Shown here one piece after another: positions 48,391 to 57,100 of a stretch of 63,212 nucleotides of DNA. The stretch comes from DASYAE01 sp036501535. GTDB taxonomy: Bacteria; Actinomycetota; Actinomycetes; Streptomycetales; Catenulisporaceae. How positions within the stretch are numbered: the stretch's first letter is position 1; every line of letters begins with the position of its first letter. The DNA lies in NCBI GenBank assembly GCA_036501535.1, contig DASYAE010000216.1, forward strand, positions 1 to 63,212. Reading direction: 5' to 3'. The translations under genes and the position numbers were made by a program. The notes below the pieces were generated by a model that was not told the origin of the DNA, ran no database searches, and worked only from the letters and a program-made list of their open reading frames with translations.

Positions 48391-49632
48391 TCAAGCGGCA
48401 TGCGCCGGATGCGCCGGGCGGGGGATGACGGGCAGTCGCCGGTGGCCGTTCGAGATGAACGACTCGGCGGGCTCGAGGTCGGATCCCGGGGCCAGAGCCA
48501 GGTCGGGGAAGCGGGTGAACAGCCTGCTCAGTGCGATCTCGCCCTCCAGGCGGGCGAGCGGGGCGCCCAGGCAGAAGTGCACGCCGAAGCCGAAGGCGAG
48601 GTGTTCCTTGGAAGCGCGCAAGACGTCGAACACGTCGGCGTCGGTCTCGTGCAGGTCCGGGTGACGGCTCGCGGCGCCCAGGCAGACCAGGATCGCCTCG
48701 CCCCGACGGATCGCCGTCCCGCCCGGAAGGGTGACGTCCTCCACGGCGTAGCGCATCGGGATCACGGAGATCGGCGACTCCAAGCGCAGCGTCTCCTCGA
48801 CCGCGTCCGCCCAGCCGGCCTTCTGCGACCGGACCGCGGCCAGCTGGGCTGGATGGGTCAGCAGGGCGGTGATGGCCTGGTCGAGCAGGTTGACGGTGGT
48901 CTCGAAGCCGGCCGAGATGACCAGGAGCAGCGTGTCGAGCAGCTCGGTCTCGCTGAGCGCGGACCCGCCGGTCTCCGTGTCGCGCGCCGTGATCAGCGCG
49001 GAGGTGAGGTCGTCGCCCGGCTGCTCGCGCTTGTCGGCGGTCAGGGTCGCGAGCAGTTCGTAAAGTGTGCGGTTGTTCGCCTCGGACTGCTCGGCTGTCA
49101 AGGTGGTGTCGAAGAGCGCGTTGACCAGCGGGCGAAACCTCTGCTGCGACCCGCCGTCCAGGCCCATCAGGTCACTGATGACCTGCAGCGGCAGCGGGTG
49201 CGCGAAGTGTTCGCGCGCGTCGACCGCTTCCCCGGGCGGCACCTGCGCGAAGCCGTCGAGTAGCGCGTCGGTGATCCGCTCGATCCGCGGAGCCATGGTC
49301 GCCACCCGGCGCGGCGTGAACGCCGAGCTGACCAGCCGCCGCAGCCGGCGGTGCTCGTCGCCGTAGGCGGTGAACATGTTGCTGACGGCGACCCAGATTT
49401 CCAGCGGCCACCGGCCGACGATCTCGTCAGGGAACTTCGACCAGTGCCGGCGCGCGTCCTTCGACACGCGCGGATCGGTGAGCAGCTGTTTGAGCACATC
49501 GGGATCGGCCACCGCCCATGCCGGCTGGCCGAGCACGTCGACCTGCACGGCCGGGCTGTGGCCGTACAGAAGTTCGCGCTCCGCGTCCCGGCCGCGTCCG
49601 GTCGCGTCGAGGGTGTGTACGACCTCATCCAT
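48391..49632 (-). CDS. Cytochrome P450
   Basis: This 413-residue soluble P450 has the I-helix VISAGFETTVNLLDQ (oxygen-binding AGxET), the K-helix EETLRL (ExxR) and the heme loop FGFGVHFCLGAPLARLEGEIA, with Cys354 as axial ligand. The motifs fit bacterial class I P450s near CYP107-type secondary-metabolism enzymes. ATG 49632 has GGGGGAGGG before it. It is on the operon's strand, 391 bases upstream of the KASIII-like gene, so it may be part of the pathway but has its own promoter. Redox partners are not coded nearby. Confidence 0.88.
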   Translation of the reverse strand: MDEVVHTLDATGRGRDAERELLYGHSPAVQVDVLGQPAWAVADPDVLKQLLTDPRVSKDARRHWSKFPDEIVGRWPLEIWVAVSNMFTAYGDEHRRLRRLVSSAFTPRRVATMAPRIERITDALLDGFAQVPPGEAVDAREHFAHPLPLQVISDLMGLDGGSQQRFRPLVNALFDTTLTAEQSEANNRTLYELLATLTADKREQPGDDLTSALITARDTETGGSALSETELLDTLLLVISAGFETTVNLLDQAITALLTHPAQLAAVRSQKAGWADAVEETLRLESPISVIPMRYAVEDVTLPGGTAIRRGEAILVCLGAASRHPDLHETDADVFDVLRASKEHLAFGFGVHFCLGAPLARLEGEIALSRLFTRFPDLALAPGSDLEPAESFISNGHRRLPVIPRPAHPAHAA

Positions 49633-49752
49633 CAGAGCCCTCCCCCTCACGGAGTCCGCGTCAGGAGACTACTACCGCCGTCACCGAGTGTCACCCGCCG
49701 ACCACTTCCTGAGTCACTTGACAGCCGCGACTCCCTCCAACACCCTTTAACT

Positions 49753-50199
49753 ATGACGATAGATAAGCAGAGTAGCGGAGGCGCCGAGGCGTCGCCGATC
49801 GTCTTCCGGCTGGACCCGGGCTCCGGGATGCCGACGTATCTGCAGCTCGTCCAGCAGGTGGAGCACGCGCTGCGGCTGGGATACCTCACCGTCGGCGACC
49901 GGCTGCCGAAGGTCAAGGAGGTGGTGGAAGGCCTGGCCATCAACCCGAACACCGTGCTCAAGGCCTACCGGGACCTCGAGCACAAGGGACTGGCGGTCGG
50001 CCGGCCCGGTCAGGGCACGTTCATCGCCAAGACGCTCGGCGGGCAGTCCCGTGACCAGGACGCCCTGCTGCGAGGACTGCTCGCCTGGATGCGCACCGCC
50101 GACGACGCGGGCCTGGACGAGGAGAGCATGGTGGCCCTGTTCACCAGCGCTCTGCGCGAATTCCGCGCCGGGAGCACGACGGAGGCGGCCGCGCGATGA
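49753..50199 (+). CDS. GntR-family regulator, YtrA type
   Basis: This 148-residue regulator has the GntR winged helix (PTYLQLVQQVEHALRLGYLTVGDRLPKVKEVVEGLAINPNTVLKAYRDLEHKGLAVGRPGQGTFI) and a short C-terminal part of about 50 residues, as in YtrA. YtrA-type regulators control adjacent ABC exporters in response to cell-envelope stress or antibiotics. It overlaps the ATPase gene by ATGA. The ATG 49753 is used; TTGACA (49718-49723) lies upstream as a possible -35. Confidence 0.9.
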   Translation: MTIDKQSSGGAEASPIVFRLDPGSGMPTYLQLVQQVEHALRLGYLTVGDRLPKVKEVVEGLAINPNTVLKAYRDLEHKGLAVGRPGQGTFIAKTLGGQSRDQDALLRGLLAWMRTADDAGLDEESMVALFTSALREFRAGSTTEAAAR

Positions 50200-51137
50200 A
50201 CCTGACGCCGGGAGGGGAGCTGGCCCTGGTCGCAACGAGCCTGGGCAAGCGCTACGGCAACATGTGGGCACTGCGCGACTGTTCGCTGTCGATCCCGCAG
50301 GGGCGCGTGGTGGCGCTGGTCGGGCCGAACGCGGCGGGCAAGACCACGCTGCTGCACCTCGCCGTCGGCCTGCTCGCACCGAGCACGGGAGAGATATCCG
50401 TGCACGGCGGGCTGCCGGCCGGAGGTGCGCGGGCGCGCGAGTGCGTCGGATTCCTCGCGCAGGACTCGGCGCTGTATCCGAACCTGTCGATCGCCGACAC
50501 GATCCGTATGGCCGGCCACCTCAACACCGGCTTCGACACCGCCCGGGCTAAGGCTCGGATCACACAGCTGCAGCTCCCGCCGGCCCAGAAGGTCGGCAAG
50601 CTGTCCGGCGGCCAGCGGGCCCAGCTCGGGCTGAGCCTGGCGCTGGCCAAGCGACCGCGGCTGCTCATCCTCGACGAACCGCTCTCCAGCCTGGACCCGT
50701 TGGCCCGCCACGAGTTCATGGCCGCGCTGATGGCCGCCGTCGCCGAGGACGGCATCTCGATCGTGTTCTCCTCCCATGTGGTCTCCGAGCTCGAACGGGT
50801 CGCCGACTACCTGGTCCTGCTCGCCGACGGACGGGTACAGGTCGCCGGCGACGTCGACGACCTTCTCGCCGCGCACCGGCTCTACACCGGCCCCGCCGCC
50901 CAGGCCGACCGCCTGGCCGCCGAGCTTCCCGTGGTCCGCGACCGGCGCGCCGAGGCCCAGGCGCACCTGTTGGTGCGCGTGCCGGTGCGCACTGAGGCAG
51001 CCCACGCCGAGCCGCCCGAGGGCTGGCAGGCGCTTCAAGTCGGCCTGGAGGAGCTGGTGCTGGCCTACCTCCGCAAGCCGGGCGCCTCGGCCTTCCCCGA
51101 ACCACGCGAACTGACCGGAAGGGGCACCGCGGCATGA
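50196..51137 (+). CDS. ABC transporter ATP-binding protein
   Basis: This 313-residue ATPase has Walker A GPNAAGKTTLLHLAVGLLAPS, signature LSGGQRAQLGLSLALAKRP, Walker B LLILDEPLSSLDPLARHEF and the H-loop SSHVVSELERV. The tail includes an extra 90-residue part common to BcrA/DrrA-like exporters. It sits between the YtrA-like regulator and the permease, with ATGA overlaps on both sides. It probably powers export or resistance. Confidence 0.9.
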   Translation: MNLTPGGELALVATSLGKRYGNMWALRDCSLSIPQGRVVALVGPNAAGKTTLLHLAVGLLAPSTGEISVHGGLPAGGARARECVGFLAQDSALYPNLSIADTIRMAGHLNTGFDTARAKARITQLQLPPAQKVGKLSGGQRAQLGLSLALAKRPRLLILDEPLSSLDPLARHEFMAALMAAVAEDGISIVFSSHVVSELERVADYLVLLADGRVQVAGDVDDLLAAHRLYTGPAAQADRLAAELPVVRDRRAEAQAHLLVRVPVRTEAAHAEPPEGWQALQVGLEELVLAYLRKPGASAFPEPRELTGRGTAA

Positions 51138-52171
51138 CCGCCACGACCGCTCAAGCGCCGACCCGTCCCACCCGCCCGCCGCATCTGGCCTTCACCGGCC
51201 TGTGCTGGGTGACCTGGCGTCAGCACCGCACCGCTCTGCTCGCAATCCTCGCAGTGTTCGTATTCAGCGCGCTGGTGCTGGTCTATTACGGGCTGTCGAT
51301 GCACCGCGACTTCACCTCGCTCAAACTGGCCGCCTGCGCGCAGGTGCCCGGCTCCGAGGCGGGGAGCGTGAACCGCGATGGGCTGAGCTGCGCCAACGAG
51401 CTCGCGGACTTCCACGGCGACCAGAACCGCGTCAGCCAGCTGATGGCCGCGTTCCTGCCGCTGCCGGCCGTCTTCGGCCTCTTCATCGGCGCCCCGCTGC
51501 TCGCGCGCGAATACGAGTCGGGGACCTTCCGCTTCACCTTCACCCAGGGCGCCGGGCGGACCCGGTGGCTGGCCACGAAGATCAGCGTCCTGACTGCCTT
51601 CACGATCGCGACGGCCACCGCCTTCACAGCGGTCGTCATGTGGTGGTACGCGCCGCTGGTCCCACTCGACGGACGCATCGGACAGACCGGCATCCCGGAG
51701 ATCTACGGCGCGGTCTTCGTCGCCCGCGCGGTGTTCGCCCTCGCCGTCGGCATCCTGGCCGGAGCGGCACTGCGCCGCGTCGTCCCGGCCATCGGCGTGA
51801 GCCTGGTGGCGTGGATCGCAGTGGTCGTGCTGTCCATCACGACCCTGCGAGCGCACCTGCTGACCCCGCTGACCGCCGTCGACGCGCCGCAGAACCCGAG
51901 CGGCTGGATCGTCAGCGACGTGTGGAAATCCCCGACCGGGACCGTCCTGAACTCCTCGCAGGTCGCCGAAGACCTCTACAAGGCCTCAGCAGCCGGCCAC
52001 AAGTTCGACGGCGCCCAGTACCTCTACCAGCACGGCTACGTCCACACCGTCGTCTACCAGCCGGCCAGCCGCTTCTGGGCCCTGCAGGGCATCGAGGCCG
52101 GCGGCCTGGTCGTCCTGTCGGCGGCGCTTCTTCTCGCAGCGCTCTGGCTCGTACGCCGCCGTGCGGCCTGA
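51134..52171 (+). CDS. ABC-2-type permease
   Basis: This 345-residue membrane protein has about six transmembrane segments: TALLAILAVFVFSALVLVYYG, then FLPLPAVFGLFIGAPLLAREYESGTFRFTFTQG (the ABC-2 loop), ISVLTAFTIATATAFTAVVMWW, ALAVGILAGAALRRVVPAIGVSL and a C-terminal pair. It overlaps the ATPase gene by ATGA. Together they form an exporter of unknown cargo. Confidence 0.85.
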   Translation: MTATTAQAPTRPTRPPHLAFTGLCWVTWRQHRTALLAILAVFVFSALVLVYYGLSMHRDFTSLKLAACAQVPGSEAGSVNRDGLSCANELADFHGDQNRVSQLMAAFLPLPAVFGLFIGAPLLAREYESGTFRFTFTQGAGRTRWLATKISVLTAFTIATATAFTAVVMWWYAPLVPLDGRIGQTGIPEIYGAVFVARAVFALAVGILAGAALRRVVPAIGVSLVAWIAVVVLSITTLRAHLLTPLTAVDAPQNPSGWIVSDVWKSPTGTVLNSSQVAEDLYKASAAGHKFDGAQYLYQHGYVHTVVYQPASRFWALQGIEAGGLVVLSAALLLAALWLVRRRAA

Positions 52172-52251
52172 CAGCAGCGCAGTCCCGGCCGCGCATAAGG
52201 GCTGTGCTGGTGAGCTGCGGGCGGCCGACCGGCATCGACCGGCGAGTCGCT

Positions 52252-52962
52252 CTACCCTGCCGCCCGGAGTTCGCGGACCAGGCGCTCGATCAGGGCCGGG
52301 TTGCGTTCCGGAAAGAGGAAGATCGGCGGGCGGTACCCGTCCGCTTTGCGATACAGCAGCTCGCGGTGCAGGACGATATGCGCGGGCTGGCGATCGACGT
52401 CGACGACCTCGTACCACGGAACGAGTTCGCCGTCCTTCATCACACCAGCGGTGCTGATGCTGGACCGGCCCACCGCAATGCTGTGCCCGGCCAGAAGTTC
52501 CCGCAGCGCATCGGCATACTGCAACCGCGACACCGCTTCGTCGATCATGTTCCCACATGCCATCGTGTCGTCCAGGGAGAAATTGCCCAGCAGCAGCTCG
52601 CGGCCGTCGGCGAGTCGCAGTGTGAAACGGTGCTCCGACCAGCGGCGCACGAAGCGGACGCCATGGATGAGGACCGTGTCCCGGTCGAAGGGATACGCCG
52701 TGAAGCCGTGCCGCTCGGAACCGACGAGCAGCCCCCGTTCGAAGATATGGAAGTATAGCCGGTGCTTGCGGGCGCGAGACACCTCAACTGCGACGATCCC
52801 ACGGCCCCGGTGCACAGCCAGCTGCGCGCGGAATCCGAGTCCTGCGGCGATCGCGTCGGCGGGGCCGTGGAGCACCGCATCCCATCCGACCGCATCGGTC
52901 GCGCCTGGCCGCGTCGGCTCCGCAGCCGAGTCTCGCGAGTCCTGCCCTCGCACCCGCCCCAT
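52252..52962 (-). CDS. DUF6585-like PH-fold protein
   Basis: This 236-residue protein has a PH-domain-like strand series (ARKHRLYFHIFERGLLVGSERHGFTAYPFDRDTVLIHGVRFVRRW, then HRFTLRLADGRELLLGNF) and a helical C-terminus, as in actinobacterial DUF6585-type proteins. No catalytic residues are evident. The start is uncertain: ATG 52962 has no ribosome binding site and GTG codons further in are possible. The 5' end overlaps the peptidase gene on the other strand in the region of poor conservation. Confidence 0.55.
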   Translation of the reverse strand: MGRVRGQDSRDSAAEPTRPGATDAVGWDAVLHGPADAIAAGLGFRAQLAVHRGRGIVAVEVSRARKHRLYFHIFERGLLVGSERHGFTAYPFDRDTVLIHGVRFVRRWSEHRFTLRLADGRELLLGNFSLDDTMACGNMIDEAVSRLQYADALRELLAGHSIAVGRSSISTAGVMKDGELVPWYEVVDVDRQPAHIVLHRELLYRKADGYRPPIFLFPERNPALIERLVRELRAAG

Positions 52963-54099
52963 GTTGCCGCGGCGTCCGGCCATGCCTCGCGCGGCGTCAC
53001 TCCCCAGGTCGGCACCTCGAATGCGGGCGGTCCGATCACCCGCGACGAGATCCTGGCCCGCGCGGCGAGCTGGCTGACCGAGAACGACGGCGGGCCCGTT
53101 CCCTACAGCCAGACCGCCTACTGGACCGACAGCAACGGCACCTACCGGGAAGACTGCTCGGGGTTCGTGTCCATGGCCTGGCACCTCGTCTCGGACTCCT
53201 CGAACAACTGGGGCGACACGACCTGGACGCTGCCGAACGTCGCCACCGCGGAGAGCTTCTCCGCCCTGCAGCCCGGCGACATCCTCGACTACACCGCCGA
53301 GCACACCTTCCTGTTCGCCGGCTGGGTCGACCAGGCGGCCGGCACCTTCGACTACTACGCCGAGTCCAACCCGAAGGACCCCACCCACTACTCCGAAGCC
53401 AACATCAACGACAGCCAGCTCGAAGGCTGGCCGACCGGCGACTACACCGCCTACCGGTACAACAACATCTTCACTCCGCCGCCACCCACCTCGGCGGCGA
53501 CCTTCACCGACGGAACCGGGCGCCCCGCGGCGCTGCACCACGCCGACGGCCGGCTGGAGATGCTCGCGGTCTCGCCGTCGGGCGGAGTGGAGAACAAGTA
53601 CGAGACCGTCGCCGACGGCGCCTGGAGCAGCTGGAACGGCTTCGGGCCCACGGGCGCCGACGTCGTGAGCGTCGCAGACGGCGTACACCAGGACGGCAGG
53701 GTCGAGGTCTTCGCCGTCACATCGACCGGCGCCGTGCTCAACAAATACGAGACCGCTCCGGAAGGCGCGTGGGCCGGATGGTACGGCTTCGGGCCGAGCG
53801 GGACGGTGACGAGCCTCGCGGTGGCCCGGCACGCCGACGGGCGCCTCGAAGTCTTCGCGGTGATGTCCGACGGCTCGGTCGAGAACAAGTACGAGACCGC
53901 CGCCAACGGCACCTGGTCCGACTGGAACGACTTCGGGCTGTCCGGGACGGTGGCGAACATCGTCGTCGCCACACACCACGACGGCCGGCTGGAGGTCCTC
54001 GCCACGCTGTCCGACGGCTCGATCGACAACAAGTTCGAGACCGCGCCCGACGCCTCCTGGTCCGGCTGGAACGGCTTCGCGCCGGCCGGCACAGACTGA
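52867..54099 (+). CDS. NlpC/P60-like cysteine peptidase with PLL-type lectin repeats; no visible signal peptide
   Basis: The frame gives about 410 residues if read from GTG 52867. The catalytic part is ITRDEILARAASWL, YREDCSGFVSMAWHL (Cys), FSALQPGDILDYTAEHTFLFAGW (His), resembling C40 peptidases that cut peptidoglycan stem peptides. It is followed by four about 48-residue PLL repeats (motif HADGRLEVFAVMSDGSVENKYETA, then W-xx-WNGFGPTG). PLL repeats form a sugar-binding propeller. The start is unclear: upstream ATG 52762 and GTG 52867 are in frame but overlap the opposite gene, and I see no hydrophobic signal in any plus frame. Either a signal has been lost or the true start is elsewhere. Confidence 0.7.
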   Translation: MEHRIPSDRIGRAWPRRLRSRVSRVLPSHPPHVAAASGHASRGVTPQVGTSNAGGPITRDEILARAASWLTENDGGPVPYSQTAYWTDSNGTYREDCSGFVSMAWHLVSDSSNNWGDTTWTLPNVATAESFSALQPGDILDYTAEHTFLFAGWVDQAAGTFDYYAESNPKDPTHYSEANINDSQLEGWPTGDYTAYRYNNIFTPPPPTSAATFTDGTGRPAALHHADGRLEMLAVSPSGGVENKYETVADGAWSSWNGFGPTGADVVSVADGVHQDGRVEVFAVTSTGAVLNKYETAPEGAWAGWYGFGPSGTVTSLAVARHADGRLEVFAVMSDGSVENKYETAANGTWSDWNDFGLSGTVANIVVATHHDGRLEVLATLSDGSIDNKFETAPDASWSGWNGFAPAGTD

Positions 54100-54111
54100 G
54101 GTGCGATCTTC

Positions 54112-57100
54112 ATGACCATCCGCACGAGCGTCCGCGGGGCCGCGAAGCCTCGCGGGGCACATCGGCGGGTGAGAAGGCTGGCGGTCGCCGTCGCGGCGGC
54201 GACCGCCCTCCTCTCGCCGGCCGGCTTCCCGCCGGGCACCGCCGCCGCGGCGAGCACCGCGGCGACGGTCGCGGCGACCAACGGAACCGTCGGCTGGGAC
54301 AGCTACACCGAGCTCGATCAGCTCCCTTACCTGACCGACGGCGTCAGCACACGTGAATACTCCAGCTTCGACCGGCAGCAGGACAACGAGGACTCCGGCC
54401 ACAACCTCGGCCCGGCGCCCGGCGGCGGAGTGCTGCTCGCCGCGCACCAGGGGCCCGGCGAGATCGACTCGATCTGGATGACCGGGAGCGTCCCGGCGGC
54501 CGGGAGCCTGCGCATCGTCCTGGACGGCAAGACCGTGGTGGACGCGTCCGCCGCCTCGATCTTCAGCGGCTCGCTCGGAGCGCCGTTCGTGTATCCGCTG
54601 GTCGCCAACAACAGTCAGAGCTCCGGCGGGTTCTACATCGACGTCCCGATGCCCTTCACCTCGTCGATGCAGGTCAGCACCGACGCGGACCCGGGCTACT
54701 ACCACGTGGACTACCGCACGTTCCCCGACGCGACCGGGGTGAGCACCTTCAACCCCGCCGACTCGGCGTCCAACGTGCTCGGCCTGCTCGACGAATCAGG
54801 GTACTCCGATCCGAAGGGGGCGATCAGCGGGCAGACCACGAGCAACGGCACGTTCCAGCTGATGCCGGGCCAGTCGGCGACCGTCGCCAGCGGCACCGGC
54901 AGCGGCCAGATCACCGCCCTGAGCCTGGACATCCCGCACCTGTCGCACCCCGCCGCGACCCCGATCACCGACGACGGCCGCGCCTTCGGGTCCGGCGGAT
55001 CCAGCCGGTTCACCGTCTCGCTGAACCCGGCCAACACCGGCATCCGGGTCACCCGGCACTACGACCCCTCCGTCGGGAATCAGAAGGCGAACATGACGGT
55101 GAACAGCGCCGCCGCCGGGCAGTGGAACTCGGGCGCCGCCACCGCGGCCCCGGGCCAGTGGGCCGACCAGACGCTCGCCGCGCCGGCCTCCGCCACCGCC
55201 GGCAAGTCCAGTGCGACGATCGTGAACTCCTTCGTCAGCTCCGACAAGGACTTCAACGAGTTCGTGTACTGGGTCTACCAGGACGTCGGCGGGGTCTGGC
55301 AGCTCGCCGACACCGTGGACCTCGGGCCCGAGCACCAGGCGACCGAGGCCGCGCACGCCTACTCGATCACCGGCCAGACCTGGGCCGGAACCCAGATGTA
55401 CAGCTATCCGCTGCCCGGAGCGGTCACCGACAACGGCTACGCCTTCGGCTCCGGCGGCTCGTCGACCTTCACGGTGGCGATCGACCCGGCCAACACCGGC
55501 GTGCGCCTGACCCGGCGGCTCGACCCGAGCGTCGCGAACCAGGTCGCCGCGGTCAGCGTGGACGGCACGGCGGTCGGCGACTGGACCGCGAACCCGGCGG
55601 AGCCCGACGGCACCTGGCTGGACGAGTCGCTGGAGATCCCCGCGTCGGTCACGGCCGGCAAGAGCAGCATCACCGTGCACACGACCTTCGTCTCCTCGCA
55701 GATCGACTTCGACGAGTTCTCCTACTGGGTGGACAGCCACGTCACCGACGGGCTGGAGCGCACCGACGAGTTCAGCGTCGGGAACAGCGCGTCGGCATCA
55801 GCCCACGACTACAGCGTCACCGGGCAGACCTTCAGCGGCAGTCGCACATATTCGTATCCGACCGAGGACGAAGCGCTTTCCTCGGCCCGCATAGAGATCA
55901 GCTTCGACGGAGTGCAGACCGTGAACGCACCGCTCGGCGAATTCTTCGGCTCGGCCACGGACACCGAGACCCGCTCACTGATGAGCTCCATCGACGCGCG
56001 CGCGGGCGGGCAGCTGACGTCCTGGTGGCCGATGCCCTACGGCAGCAACTACTCGATCACCATCGACAACACCTCCTCCCAGCCGCTGACGGCGGGCCAG
56101 GTCTCGGTGACCACCGCGGCCGACCCGAAGTGGGCGACCGACCTGGCCAGCGGGGCGGCAGGGTACTTCCACGCGACCGCGAACAGCGGGCCGACCACGC
56201 AGGGCCAGGACTGGACGTTCCTGAAGGCCTCGGGGCACGGCAAGGTCGTCGGCGTCGTCGCCGGGCTCGACGGTCCGCTGGTCCCGTACCCGACGAGCCT
56301 CGAACCCTCGTTCATGGAGGGCAACGAGCGCGGCTTCGTCGACGGCTCGGACTCCCCGCAGATCAACGGCACCGGCACGGAGGACTACTTCGAAGGCGGC
56401 TTCTACTTCCAGAACGGCCCATTCACCGATCCGCTAAACGGCGACACCGGCCAGGAGCGGAACGGCGCCGGCGACTGCGCGGGCAGCAACACCGCCTGCT
56501 ACGACGCCTACCGCCTGATGATCGGCGACGCCGTCGGGTTCGACTCGCAGATCGACTACGGCATCGAACACGGCCCGCACGACAACGTCCAGGCGAACTA
56601 CTCGACCACGACCCTCTGGTACGGCGACAGCACGCCCGTCGAAAGCGAGACGGACAGCATCGCGCTCGGGAACAACGCAAGCGAGCAGGCACACGACTAC
56701 ACGGCCGGCTCGCAGGCCTCGGCCGACTCGCTCACCTCGGACTACGAGGGCGACGACGGCACCCCGGCCGACATCACGCAGTGCGTCGACGACAGTTCCG
56801 CGGCCGAGACGTTCACGCTCCAGGTGAACCCGTCGAACCAGGGCGTGGTGCTGCAACGCACGAGCGACCAGGACGCCGGCGGCCAGAGCGCCGACGTCAC
56901 CGTGGACGGTACGAACCTGGGCACCTGGCTCGAGCCGCTGGCCAATCCGTACCACCGATGGCTCGACGACGGGTTCGACGTCCCGGCGTCGGTCTCCGCA
57001 GGCCAGTCGTCGATCACTGTCACGGTGACGCCCACCGCCGGCTCACCCTGGTCGGCTGCGGGCTATCAGGCCATGTCGGTCCTGCCGGACGGCGCCGGCG

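Noticed and set aside
52252..54705. 817-residue minus-strand frame across the peptidase and GH172 starts
   Set aside because: Its last 236 codons are a real gene, but the rest is the mirror of PLL and peptidase codons; high G+C opens false frames.
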